DNA of 45,440 bases. Origin: Gallionella sp. UBA4121. Its GTDB lineage: Bacteria > Pseudomonadota > Gammaproteobacteria > Burkholderiales > Gallionellaceae. Location: contig DFWZ01000032.1 in NCBI GenBank assembly GCA_002381565.1, positions 34,217-79,656 on the forward strand, written 5' to 3'. The first letter of the stretch is position 1; each line of letters begins with the position of its first letter. Both the position numbers and the translations under genes were made by a program. Of this stretch, positions 1 through 7,301 are shown one piece after another. Under the pieces are notes generated by a model, which was given only the letters and a program-made list of their open reading frames with translations, was not told the origin of the DNA and made no database searches.

Positions 1-635
1 GAGCGCATTTGACGCCTGATAAACTCGATCAGAGCAGGTAGGAATGAAATCAGGATGACAACAAGGATAATCAGGGTAAGGTTGTTTTTAACCACAGGAA
101 TGTTGCCGAAAAAATAACCCGCCAGCGTGATACTGGCTATCCAGGCCAGACTGCCCAGCGCGCTATACAACATGAACAGACGGTAACGCATCATGCCTAT
201 GCCTGCGACAAAGGGAGCGAATGTGCGAACGATGGGCATGAAACGCGCAAAGATGACCGTCTTGCCACCATGCTTCTCATAGAAGGCATGCGTCTTGTCC
301 AGATGTTCACGCTTGAGAAAGCGCCCCTGGACGCGATGAAACAAACGCATGCCAATCAGACGTCCCACCCAGTAGTTGGTGTTGTCGCCAGTGAACGCCG
401 CCAGCATCAACAGAGGCATCAGCAAATAGAGTTGCAGCGCATCCAGGCCGCACAAAGCGCCTGCGACAAACAGCAGCGAATCGCCCGGCAGAAAAGGAGC
501 GAATACCAGACCTGTCTCGGCGAAGATGATCAGGAACAGGATACCGTATACCCATACACCGTAGTGTTGCACCAGGGTCATCAGATGCGCATCCAGATGC
601 AGAACGAGATCAATAAAAGCGGTCAGCAATTCCAA
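1..635 (-). CDS. dedA: DedA family membrane protein (3' end cut by window edge)
   Basis: Integral inner-membrane protein of the DedA/SNARE-associated family. Family members support envelope homeostasis, and several act as undecaprenyl-phosphate or phospholipid flippases; the role of this copy is inferred only. The minus-strand reading frame stays open from an in-frame TAG just upstream of a TTG start at 635 to the window edge, about 211 codons, so only a few C-terminal residues should be missing. Visible features are the hydrophobic start, GVWVYGILFLIIFAETG, PFLPGDSLLF, and ARFMPIVRTFAPFVAG, whose conserved Arg and Pro are the core of the family. TTG at 635 gives LELLTAFIDLVLHLD, which aligns with the N-terminus of E. 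coli DedA. A second TTG lies two codons downstream and an ATG further in. The gene follows secF by 70 bases and may be co-transcribed with it. Confidence 0.88.
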   Translation of the reverse strand, partial: MELLTAFIDLVLHLDAHLMTLVQHYGVWVYGILFLIIFAETGLVFAPFLPGDSLLFVAGALCGLDALQLYLLMPLLMLAAFTGDNTNYWVGRLIGMRLFHRVQGRFLKREHLDKTHAFYEKHGGKTVIFARFMPIVRTFAPFVAGIGMMRYRLFMLYSALGSLAWIASITLAGYFFGNIPVVKNNLTLIILVVILISFLPALIEFIRRQMR

Positions 636-705
636 AGACAGTCCATTTCTGTGAGATTGAAGCTTGTGGTTTGCAGCTGTCAGCTACTCGCTACCAGCTG
701 TTTTT
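636..705 (-). repeat. secF-dedA spacer with degenerate short repeats
   Basis: Read on the minus strand, the spacer carries two CAGCTG boxes separated by GTAGCGAGTAGCTGA. The wording resembles the degenerate heptamer-type spacers at 5173-5194, 30157-30209 and 35060-35138. The two CAGCTG boxes can pair into a small hairpin directly after the secF stop. There is no T-run, so this is not an obvious terminator. Confidence 0.35.
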
Positions 706-1638
706 TTACGGCAGCACTTCTTCCACTTCTACTTTTTCCGGCTTGATGAAGTCCTCGCGCGACACGCCCAGCCACATCAGGATCGGGCTTGCGACCAGCA
801 CCGAAGAATAAATGCTGAACATGATGCCTATCGTCAGCGCCATCGCAAAATAATGCAGCGTCTCGCCGCCCAGAAACAACATCGCACACACCATCATCTG
901 CGTGCAACCGTGGGTGATGATGGTACGCGACATGGTACGGGTGATCGCATTATCGATGATCTCGGTAACTTCCGCCTTGCGCATCTTGCGGAAATTTTCA
1001 CGGATGCGATCGAACACGACCACCGATTCATTCACCGAATATCCCAGCACCGCCAATACCGCTGCCAGCACCGACAACGAGAACTCCCACTGAAAGAAGG
1101 CGAAGAAACCCAGGATGATCACCACGTCGTGCAAGTTGGCGATGATCGCGGACAAACCGAACTTCCACTCGAAACGTATCCACAGGTAACCTACGATACC
1201 CAGACTGACCAGCAACAACGCCATCGCGCCGTTGTCGATCAGATCCTTGCCTACCTGGGGACCGACGAACTCAACCCTGCGCATTTCAACGCCGGCGTCC
1301 TGGCTGTGCAAGGCAGCCATCACGTGGTCGCTCACCTTGGCGCCGGCAACGTTTTCCTTTAGCGGAATCTGAATCAGCACGTCGTGGCTGGAACCAAAGT
1401 TCTGTACCATAGCATCCCGCAGACCGGACACAGTCAGTTGCTCGCGAACCTTTGCAAGATCAACCGGCTGAGCGTAATGCACTTCGATTACCGTCCCGCC
1501 GGTAAAATCCACCCCGAAATTCAGCCCCTTGGTGGCCAGAAAAAACACCGCAAACAGGAACGTCACCAGCGAAATTGTCGTGGTGTAGCGCCCAAAACTC
1601 ATGAACGGGATATCGCGTTTTATTCTGAAAAATTCCAT
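706..1638 (-). CDS. secF: protein translocase subunit SecF
   Basis: Inner-membrane subunit of the SecDF complex, which uses the proton-motive force to pull preproteins out of SecYEG on the periplasmic side. The 310-residue length is normal for SecF. One TM helix near residues 17-35 is followed by the family signature GVDFTGGTVIEV, a periplasmic P4-type domain to about residue 130, and five TM helices in the C-terminal half, including the conserved GYSVNESVVVFDRIREN segment. It starts at ATG 1638 behind AGAGGAAATAAAC, a good Shine-Dalgarno. The 39-base secD-secF spacer contains a small hairpin (1656-1670, CTCGCC/GGCGAG). The gene follows secD in the classic yajC-secD-secF order, so co-transcription is expected. 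Confidence 0.97.
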   Translation of the reverse strand: MEFFRIKRDIPFMSFGRYTTTISLVTFLFAVFFLATKGLNFGVDFTGGTVIEVHYAQPVDLAKVREQLTVSGLRDAMVQNFGSSHDVLIQIPLKENVAGAKVSDHVMAALHSQDAGVEMRRVEFVGPQVGKDLIDNGAMALLLVSLGIVGYLWIRFEWKFGLSAIIANLHDVVIILGFFAFFQWEFSLSVLAAVLAVLGYSVNESVVVFDRIRENFRKMRKAEVTEIIDNAITRTMSRTIITHGCTQMMVCAMLFLGGETLHYFAMALTIGIMFSIYSSVLVASPILMWLGVSREDFIKPEKVEVEEVLP

Positions 1639-1677
1639 GTTTATTTCCTCTGTCCCTCGCCCGAGGCGAGAAGATTG

Positions 1678-3489
1678 TTAGCCGATGGAGACGCTGGTCA
1701 GTCTTGCGCGGCGTCCGTAGATCAGGTTCACCATGGCGCGTGACACCAGCACCGAACTGAACATCGAAGTCAGAATACCCAGACACAACACCACCGCAAA
1801 ACCCTTGATCGGACCTGAGCCAAACAAAAAGAGCGCGATACCGGCGATCAGATTGGTGATATTCGAGTCCACAATCGTGGCGAAGGCATTCTCATACCCC
1901 GCATGAATGGCTGCCTGCGGCGAAATCCCGTTGCGCAATTCTTCGCGTATGCGCTCGTTGATCAACACGTTTGAGTCAATCGCCATACCTAAGGTCAGCG
2001 CGATACCGGCCATACCAGGCAGCGTCAGTGTGGCTTGCAGCATGGACAGCATCGCGATCAGCAACAGCAGGTTGGCCGCCAGTGCCAGTACCGAAATCGT
2101 ACCGAACATCATGTAATAAGCCGCCATGAATACCGCAATCAGCATGAAACCAATCTTGGTGGAGTTGAAACCTCGCGCGATATTGTCCGCGCCGAGACTA
2201 GGGCCTACGGTGCGTTCCTCGATGATTTCCATCGGAGCCGCCAGCGCACCGGCACGAAGGAGCAGCGCGGTATCCTGCGCCTCGTCGGTGCTCATCTTGC
2301 CGCTGATCTGAACCCGTCCGCCGCCGATTTCCTCGCGAATGACGGGTGCCGTGACGATTTCACCGCGGCCCTTCTCGAACAGGATGATCGCCATGCGCTT
2401 GCCGACATTTTCTCGGGTCGCATCCTTGAATTTTCGCGCCCCGACACCATCCAGATTGATATGCACAGCCGCTTCGTTGTTGCGATTATCAAAGCCGGGC
2501 TGTGCATCATTGATGCGCTCACCTGTCAGTATCACCTGCTTTTTCACCAGCAAGGTGTTGCCTTCCCGATCCTTGAACATCTCGGTGCCGAACGGCGCTA
2601 CGCCGCCTGCCGCTAGCTGATGCTCATCATCCACCATGCGCACTTCCAGCGTCGCGGTACGGCCAAGGATATCCTTGGCGCGCGCCGTGTCCTGCACACC
2701 GGGCAACTGCACCACCACGCGATCCGCGCCTTGCTGCTGAATCACAGGCTCGGCCACACCCAGTTCGTTGACGCGATTGCGCAAAGTAAGCAGGTTTTGT
2801 TGCACTGCCGATTCCTGGATGCGATGTTCCGCTTCGGGTTTTAATTGTGCCTGCAACAGAAAGTCGCCGCCTTCTTCTTTTTCAATCAGCGCATAGTCTG
2901 AAAAACGCTGTTTGAGTTGCTCCTCGCCACGAGTTCTGGATGCGGCATCGCGGAATTTTACCAGCAAGGTATTGCCCTCGCGGCTCACGCCCGAATACGC
3001 GATATTTTCTTCGCGCAACGCACCGCGAATATCGCCCGTTGCAGCTTCCAACGCCTTGTCCAGCGCCGCTTTCATGTCAACTTGCAACAGAAAGTGCACA
3101 CCGCCGCGCAAGTCCAGACCGAGATACATCGGCAGCGCGTGCAGATTGGTCAACCACTGCGGCGAACGCGGCAACAAATTGAGCGCCACCACATAATCTT
3201 CACCCAACTGTGTTTTCAGCAAGTCTTTGGCTTTGAGCTGCAAATCCGTATCGGCAAAACGCGCCTTGATACTGTTGCCTTCCAACTCGATCATTTCCGT
3301 GTTGATGTGGGCTGCCTTGAGCGCCGCGTCAACGCGACCCAGCAAGGCGGTATCCGCCTTCAGACTGGCGCGCAACGGCAAGATCTGCACGGCTGGTGAT
3401 TCACCAAAGAAATTCGGCAAGGTATAAATCAGTCCGGCCAGCAACACAGCCAGAATCAGCAGATATTTCCACAGTGGATAACGGTTCAT
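1678..3489 (-). CDS. secD: protein translocase subunit SecD
   Basis: Larger subunit of the SecDF proton-driven export motor in the inner membrane. At 603 residues it is full length. The order is an N-terminal TM helix (about residues 8-25), a large periplasmic P1 region, the signature GLDLRGGVHFLLQVD near residues 124-138, the P1 base with VNELGVAEPVIQQQG, and a C-terminal block of five TM helices carrying GMAIDSNVLINERIREE. The Asp in that last motif belongs to the proton pathway known for the family. The gene lies between yajC (131-bp effective spacer with a strong hairpin) and secF (39 bases). No frameshift or missing motif is visible. Confidence 0.97.
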   Translation of the reverse strand: MNRYPLWKYLLILAVLLAGLIYTLPNFFGESPAVQILPLRASLKADTALLGRVDAALKAAHINTEMIELEGNSIKARFADTDLQLKAKDLLKTQLGEDYVVALNLLPRSPQWLTNLHALPMYLGLDLRGGVHFLLQVDMKAALDKALEAATGDIRGALREENIAYSGVSREGNTLLVKFRDAASRTRGEEQLKQRFSDYALIEKEEGGDFLLQAQLKPEAEHRIQESAVQQNLLTLRNRVNELGVAEPVIQQQGADRVVVQLPGVQDTARAKDILGRTATLEVRMVDDEHQLAAGGVAPFGTEMFKDREGNTLLVKKQVILTGERINDAQPGFDNRNNEAAVHINLDGVGARKFKDATRENVGKRMAIILFEKGRGEIVTAPVIREEIGGGRVQISGKMSTDEAQDTALLLRAGALAAPMEIIEERTVGPSLGADNIARGFNSTKIGFMLIAVFMAAYYMMFGTISVLALAANLLLLIAMLSMLQATLTLPGMAGIALTLGMAIDSNVLINERIREELRNGISPQAAIHAGYENAFATIVDSNITNLIAGIALFLFGSGPIKGFAVVLCLGILTSMFSSVLVSRAMVNLIYGRRARLTSVSIG

Positions 3490-3570
3490 AACGACCTCTA
3501 AAATATTGCGCGAAACACAACTCGTAAGTTAACTTGAAAGAACAGTTGCCCACGAATCGATTCAAGCAGG

Positions 3571-3593
3571 GTTGATGCCCGGCGGGCATCAAC
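3571..3593 (-). other. perfect hairpin in the yajC-secD spacer
   Basis: GTTGATGCCC and GGGCATCAAC form a perfect 10-bp stem around a 3-base loop. No T-run follows on the minus strand, so it is unlikely to be a full intrinsic terminator. It sits 28 bases past the yajC stop and about 80 bases before the secD start. It could stabilise the yajC message or set the yajC:secD ratio; that is inference. Confidence 0.5.
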
Positions 3594-3620
3594 TCGCAAA
3601 GTCAGGTTTTTTTAAAAAAC

Positions 3621-3953
3621 TTACTTGATGGCTTTGATCGTGCCATTAGGCAACACGCTTTGAATCGCGGATTTTTGTACGATTACTTCAAGGTTCTCCG
3701 CGAGTTCCACGCCGACGTATTGCTCATACACCTTGGATACGCGTCCCAATTCACCGCCCATCGTCAGCACTTCATCGCCGCGTTGCAGCGCTGCCGCCAT
3801 GGCCTTGAGATCTTTGGCGCGCTTGGTTTGCGGGCGCAACACCAGAAAATAAAATACCGCAACCAGGGCTACCAGTGGCAGATATTGCATGAATCCGTCC
3901 TGCACCGAACCTGTTGCTGCTGCCGCTTCTGCATATGCATTGCTGATAAACAT
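3621..3953 (-). CDS. yajC: Sec translocon accessory protein YajC
   Basis: Small single-span membrane protein that associates with SecDF. The chosen start, ATG at 3953, gives 110 residues beginning MFISNAYAEAAAATGS and is preceded by GGGG eight bases upstream. An in-frame start 24 bases earlier (3977) would add eight residues and has no better ribosome-binding site. A TM helix spans roughly residues 22-40 (LPLVALVAVFYFLVLRPQ), followed by the family's RPQxKRxK motif and a small beta domain with GDEVLTMGGELGRV. It sits between tgt and secD, the standard proteobacterial arrangement. Confidence 0.95.
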   Translation of the reverse strand: MFISNAYAEAAAATGSVQDGFMQYLPLVALVAVFYFLVLRPQTKRAKDLKAMAAALQRGDEVLTMGGELGRVSKVYEQYVGVELAENLEVIVQKSAIQSVLPNGTIKAIK

Positions 3954-4012
3954 TGTTTCACCCCACGAATCGATCAAAAGGCACGCATTCTAGCATGAAG
4001 CATGTTGCAGAT

Positions 4013-5128
4013 TCATGCCGGCGCATTTGCAAGACCTGCCCGGCGCTCTGCAAAGTTTGTGACGAAGTCCGCAAACACATCGGTTTCTATCGCCGTGCGT
4101 ATCTCGCTCATCAACTGCTGGTAATAGTGCAGGTTGTGTATGGTATTGAGCCTCGCACCGAGAATTTCCTTCAAACGGTGCAAGTGATGCAGATAGGCGC
4201 GGCTGAAATGGCGGCAGGTGTAGCAGGTACACGCCTCATCCAGCGGCCGTGTGTCCAGACGATACTGCGCATTCTTGATCTTGATATCGCCATTCTGAGT
4301 GAACAACATGCCGTTGCGCGCGTTGCGGGTCGGCATCACGCAATCGAACATATCTATGCCTTGCGCCACCGATGCCACCAGATCCTCCGGCGTACCCACG
4401 CCCATCAGGTAACGCGGCTTGTCATGAGGCAACATCGGCGCCGTATGCGCCAGGATGCGCCGCATGTCTTCCTTCGGCTCGCCCACCGACAGCCCGCCGA
4501 TGGCATAACCGTCAAAACCAATCTTGATCAATTCGGCGAGCGACTCATCGCGCAGGCTTTCATACATGCCGCCCTGCACGATGCCGAACAGCGCGTTGGG
4601 GTTGCCTTCATGCGCTGCCTTTGAGCGCGCAGCCCAGCGCAACGACAGACGCATCGAATCGATCGCCTCGCGCAGCGTTGCAGGATAAGGCGTGCATTCA
4701 TCGAAAACCATCGCGATGTCGGAATTGAGCACGCGCTGGATGCGCATGGACTCTTCAGGCGTCAAAAACAGCTTATCGCCATTTACCGGCGACTGGAATG
4801 TAACGCCTTCCTCGGTGATCTTGCGCAGCGCGCCGAGACTGAACACCTGAAAGCCACCCGAGTCGGTGAGTATCGGCCCATCCCAGCCCATGAAGCCATG
4901 CAAGCCGCCGTGCGCCGCAATCACTTCCAGACCGGGCCTGAGCCACAGGTGAAAGGTGTTGCCCAGCACGATATGTGCGCCGATCTCGCGCAACTCGAGC
5001 GGGCTCATCGCCTTCACCGTGCCATAGGTGCCGACCGGCATGAAAGCCGGGGTTTCTACCGTGCCATGCGCCAGCGTCAATTGCCCGCGCCGCGCCATCC
5101 CTGAAGTCTTGTATAAAGTAAATTCCAT
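4013..5128 (-). CDS. tgt: tRNA-guanine transglycosylase (queuine tRNA-ribosyltransferase)
   Basis: Exchanges guanine-34 for preQ1 in tRNAs with GUN anticodons (Asp, Asn, His, Tyr), a step of queuosine synthesis in the cytoplasm. The 371-residue length is typical of bacterial Tgt. Visible motifs: DSGGFQ at residues 89-94 with the catalytic Asp, FGIVQGGMYE, the nucleophile region MFDCVMPTRNARNG, and the zinc site CTCYTC followed by a His about 25 residues later. It starts at ATG 5128 behind TAGGAAATAAAA. Upstream is queA, whose product acts on the preQ1-modified tRNA made here, and downstream is yajC; the five genes queA to secF probably form one operon. Confidence 0.97.
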   Translation of the reverse strand: MEFTLYKTSGMARRGQLTLAHGTVETPAFMPVGTYGTVKAMSPLELREIGAHIVLGNTFHLWLRPGLEVIAAHGGLHGFMGWDGPILTDSGGFQVFSLGALRKITEEGVTFQSPVNGDKLFLTPEESMRIQRVLNSDIAMVFDECTPYPATLREAIDSMRLSLRWAARSKAAHEGNPNALFGIVQGGMYESLRDESLAELIKIGFDGYAIGGLSVGEPKEDMRRILAHTAPMLPHDKPRYLMGVGTPEDLVASVAQGIDMFDCVMPTRNARNGMLFTQNGDIKIKNAQYRLDTRPLDEACTCYTCRHFSRAYLHHLHRLKEILGARLNTIHNLHYYQQLMSEIRTAIETDVFADFVTNFAERRAGLANAPA

Positions 5129-5172
5129 TTTTATTTCCTATAGCCCGGGCTCCGCCCGATATTGTTTTAAGC

Positions 5173-5194
5173 TTGCGACTAACGACTAACGACT
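5173..5194 (-). repeat. tandem heptamer at the 3' end of queA
   Basis: On the minus strand the sequence reads AGTCGTT repeated about two and a half times. The TAG inside the second copy is the queA stop codon, so the last residues of QueA (VVSR) are encoded by the repeat. A CGGGC-GGA-GCCCG hairpin lies just downstream (about 5142-5160), before tgt. Confidence 0.6.
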
Positions 5195-6213
5195 GTTTTT
5201 CTTTCTATCAGCATCGCATCGCCATAACTGAAGAAGCGATAGCGCTGCTTCACCGCATGCCGGTATGCCAGGCGTATCTCGTTCATTCCGCCGAATGCGG
5301 AGACCAGCATCAGCAGCGTGGATCTGGGCAGATGAAAATTGGTCAGCAGCACATCCACCACACGAAATCGATAGCCCGGCGTGATAAATATCCGTGTCTC
5401 TGCTGTGCCTGCCCGCAATTCACCCAACGCCGCCGCGCTCTCCAGCGCGCGCAGACTGGTCGTGCCTACCGCCACAACCCGCCCGCCGCCTGCACGTGCC
5501 GCATCGATTGCATCCACGGTTGCCTGCGGTATCTCATAGCACTCGCTGTGCATGGCATGCTCATGCACATACTCGGCGCGCACCGGCTGAAACGTGCCGG
5601 CCCCCACATGCAAGGTCACGTAGGCGATCTGCACGCCTTTATCGCGCAAGGCTTGCAGCATGGCGTCATCAAAGTGCAGACCCGCCGTGGGAGCCGCCAC
5701 CGCACCCGATGCTCTTGCAAAAACAGTCTGGTAACGCGCTTCATCTTCATCTTCGGCCGCATGCGTGATGTAGGGCGGCAGCGGCAGACGGCCAAAGCGT
5801 TCCAGCAAATCCAGCACCGGCACTTCTGAAATGAAGTGCAAGTGAAAAAATTCGCCCTCGCGCCCCAGTACGTCTACATCCAGCGCCTCCGCAAGACGCA
5901 TACGACTGCCCGCCCCGGGCGACTTGCTGGCGCGAACCTGAGCCAGCGCCTCATGCTCACCCAGAACACGTTCGATGAGCACTTCAACCCTTCCGCCGCT
6001 TTGCTTGACGCCGAATAAACGCGCCTTGATGACGCGCGTGTCATTGAGCACCAGCACGTCGTCCGGCCCGACCTTTTGCAGAAAATCTGCAAACTGTGCA
6101 TCCTCCAGCACATCATCGTGCACGCACAATAACCGGCTTGCGCCGCGCGTCAACGGCGGATGCTGGGCTATCAAGTCCTCTGGCAAATCAAAATCAAATT
6201 CATCTGTGCGCAT
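5179..6213 (-). CDS. queA: S-adenosylmethionine:tRNA ribosyltransferase-isomerase
   Basis: Transfers and isomerises the ribosyl group of S-adenosylmethionine onto preQ1-tRNA to make epoxyqueuosine. It is 344 residues, as expected. The N-terminal FDFDLPEDLIAQHP, the central VLNDTRVIKARLFG, the APTAGLHF motif (about residue 175) and YVTLHVGAGTFQPVR are all family signatures, as is the C-terminal LLTNFHLPRSTLLMLVSAF. The start at ATG 6213 is 77 bases from the divergent tRNA-Leu. It is the first gene of the queA-tgt-yajC-secD-secF run. The C-terminus ends inside a tandem heptamer, which has set the stop position. Confidence 0.97.
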   Translation of the reverse strand: MRTDEFDFDLPEDLIAQHPPLTRGASRLLCVHDDVLEDAQFADFLQKVGPDDVLVLNDTRVIKARLFGVKQSGGRVEVLIERVLGEHEALAQVRASKSPGAGSRMRLAEALDVDVLGREGEFFHLHFISEVPVLDLLERFGRLPLPPYITHAAEDEDEARYQTVFARASGAVAAPTAGLHFDDAMLQALRDKGVQIAYVTLHVGAGTFQPVRAEYVHEHAMHSECYEIPQATVDAIDAARAGGGRVVAVGTTSLRALESAAALGELRAGTAETRIFITPGYRFRVVDVLLTNFHLPRSTLLMLVSAFGGMNEIRLAYRHAVKQRYRFFSYGDAMLIERKTVVSR

Positions 6214-6249
6214 CTACAACCAGCCATTTTTACAAAGGCGCGATTGTAG

Positions 6250-6278
6250 TTGATATGGCCAACTGTTTCATGGATAAT
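6250..6278 (+). promoter_or_regulatory. sigma-70 promoter of tRNA-Leu
   Basis: TTGATA (6250-6255) and GATAAT (6273-6278) are separated by exactly 17 bases. Each matches the consensus at five of six positions. A GC-rich stretch (GCGCCCCTCC) fills the discriminator and the presumed start, as is usual for stringently controlled stable-RNA promoters. The tRNA begins 12 bases after the -10 box. Confidence 0.8.
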
Positions 6279-6290
6279 GCGCCCCTCCTT

Positions 6291-6377
6291 GCCGGGGTGA
6301 TGGAACTGGTAGACGTGCCGGACTCAAAATCCGGTGCCTGAAAGGGCGTGGGGGTTCGATTCCCCCCCCCGGCACCA
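6291..6377 (+). tRNA. tRNA-Leu (anticodon CAA)
   Basis: An 87-base class II tRNA. The acceptor stem GCCGGGG pairs with CCCCGGC (6367-6373), followed by A and an encoded CCA. The anticodon stem CCGGA/TCCGG encloses the loop CTCAAAA with anticodon CAA. A long variable arm follows, as in all tRNA-Leu, and the T stem GGGGG/CCCCC carries the loop TTCGATT. It reads UUG codons. Confidence 0.96.
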
Positions 6378-6431
6378 AAAATTATGTTTTGTTGTTGTCA
6401 ACCGACCCGATGAACAGTACGTTGTAGGCAG

Positions 6432-6447
6432 CGACACCGAAGTGTCG
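6432..6447 (+). other. small hairpin downstream of tRNA-Leu
   Basis: CGACAC and GTGTCG form a 6-bp stem around the loop CGAA. It lies between the tRNA and the next gene, 46 bases before that gene's start. It has no T-run. It could be the 3' processing boundary of the tRNA transcript or part of the leader of the small gene; both are guesses. Confidence 0.35.
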
Positions 6448-6492
6448 GCAAATATGCCAAGTATCATTAACTGACTAAATCTGGAGTTCACA

Positions 6493-6747
6493 ATGAGCAA
6501 ACTGTTATCCGTGTTGATCGCTGCTGTTTTCGCCGCTGTTTCTTTCACCGCTGTTGCCGCTGATGCTGCTCCTGCCAAGGATGCCGGCATGACTGCCGCA
6601 GCACCTGCCAAGGCCGAAAGCAAGGCCGAAGAGAAGAAAGAAACCAAGGCTGAAGAAAAGAAGGAAGTCAAGAAGCACAAGAAGCACAAGAAGGCTAAGG
6701 CTAAGGCTGAAGCAGCTGCACCAGCCGAAGCACCAGCTGCCAAGTAA
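6493..6747 (+). CDS. small exported Ala/Lys/Glu-rich protein
   Basis: An 84-residue protein of unknown function. A clear signal peptide (MSKLLSVLIAAVFAAVSFTAVAA, cleavage likely after AVAA near residue 23) precedes a low-complexity chain of Ala, Lys, Glu and Pro with a KKHKKHKKAKAKA basic core. Proteins of this type recur in betaproteobacteria as uncharacterised 'acid-shock-like' or periplasmic Ala/Lys-rich proteins; no function should be assumed. A ribosome-binding site CTGGAG lies just before the ATG, and a strong terminator follows the stop, so it is a genuine monocistronic gene. The low-complexity sequence should be disordered in solution. Confidence 0.8.
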   Translation: MSKLLSVLIAAVFAAVSFTAVAADAAPAKDAGMTAAAPAKAESKAEEKKETKAEEKKEVKKHKKHKKAKAKAEAAAPAEAPAAK

Positions 6748-6764
6748 TATTAGCGGCAGTTAAA

Positions 6765-6790
6765 AAAGGCAGGGGAAACCCTGCCTTTAT
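6765..6790 (+). terminator. intrinsic terminator of the small exported protein gene
   Basis: AAAGGCAGGG (6765-6774), a GAAA tetraloop, and CCCTGCCTTT (6779-6788) form a perfect 10-bp stem followed by ATTCATTTTT. The stem's A/T foot makes it usable on both strands. Confidence 0.85.
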
Positions 6791-6807
6791 TCATTTTTAA
6801 AAGCCAA

Positions 6808-7254
6808 ATGATCTGGAAACCAAACGTCACTGTAGCCGCCGTCATCGAACGCGAGAATCGCTTCCTGCTGGTCGAGGAGGAAACCTCGCAAGGCCTGCGC
6901 TTTAACCAGCCCGCCGGGCACTGGGAAGCTCGCGAGTCGCTGACTGCCGGCACAATACGCGAAACACTGGAGGAATCAGCTTATGATTTCGAGCCGGAGT
7001 CTCTGGTCGGCATCTATCGCTGGCATGCAAAAGAATCAGACACGACTTATTTGCGCTTCGCATTTTGCGGCAGCACCACCGCCCACCACCCCGAACGTAC
7101 GCTGGATCAGGGCATCATCCGCACGGTTTGGATGACGATAGATGAGCTGCGTGCCAATCAGGCATTCCACCGCAGCCCGCTGGTGCTGCGCTGCTGCGAA
7201 GATTACCTGGCGGGCAAACGCTACCCGCTCGACCTTCTGGTGCATTATGAATAA
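6808..7254 (+). CDS. NUDIX hydrolase, NudJ-like
   Basis: A 148-residue NUDIX pyrophosphohydrolase. The Nudix box is complete: G37, then E at +6, and RETLEE (pattern G-x5-E-x7-RE-x2-EE), so it should bind Mg2+ and cleave a nucleoside diphosphate-linked substrate. The closest known family is NudJ (HMP-PP and nucleoside tri/diphosphate phosphatase), which in proteobacteria lies just before mnmA, as here. That position supports the name, but the substrate cannot be read from sequence. It starts at ATG 6808, 18 bases after the preceding terminator's stem. Its stop is 46 bases before the likely mnmA start, so the two are probably one transcript. Confidence 0.9.
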   Translation: MIWKPNVTVAAVIERENRFLLVEEETSQGLRFNQPAGHWEARESLTAGTIRETLEESAYDFEPESLVGIYRWHAKESDTTYLRFAFCGSTTAHHPERTLDQGIIRTVWMTIDELRANQAFHRSPLVLRCCEDYLAGKRYPLDLLVHYE

Positions 7255-7270
7255 CGAACAAGTTCGTTAC

Positions 7271-7301
7271 CCTCCCCCACTTGCGAGCGAGGGAGCAAAC
7301 G
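7271..7301 (+). repeat. dispersed CCCTC/GAGGG repeat upstream of mnmA
   Basis: CCCTC and GAGGG flank a short GC-rich centre, and the element ends GGGAGCAAACG (7291-7301). The same 11 bases end the repeat inside the substrate-binding protein gene (12788-12798, minus strand). GAGGGAG lies 6 bases before the GTG at 7301, so the repeat supplies the likely ribosome-binding site of mnmA. Confidence 0.6.

Noticed and set aside
706..3489. Long plus-strand frames opposite secD and secF
   Set aside because: Their protein sequences are His/Gln/Arg-rich and lack any domain, as expected for the antisense of GC-rich coding DNA.
6214..6290. preQ1 riboswitch upstream of queA
   Set aside because: The 77-bp gap is too short to show the aptamer features clearly and no matching stem-loop was seen; it holds the tRNA promoter instead.
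7142..7246. Earlier in-frame start for mnmA inside the NUDIX gene
   Set aside because: The extra residues are Cys/Arg/Trp-rich translation of the NUDIX gene in another frame and match nothing in MnmA.
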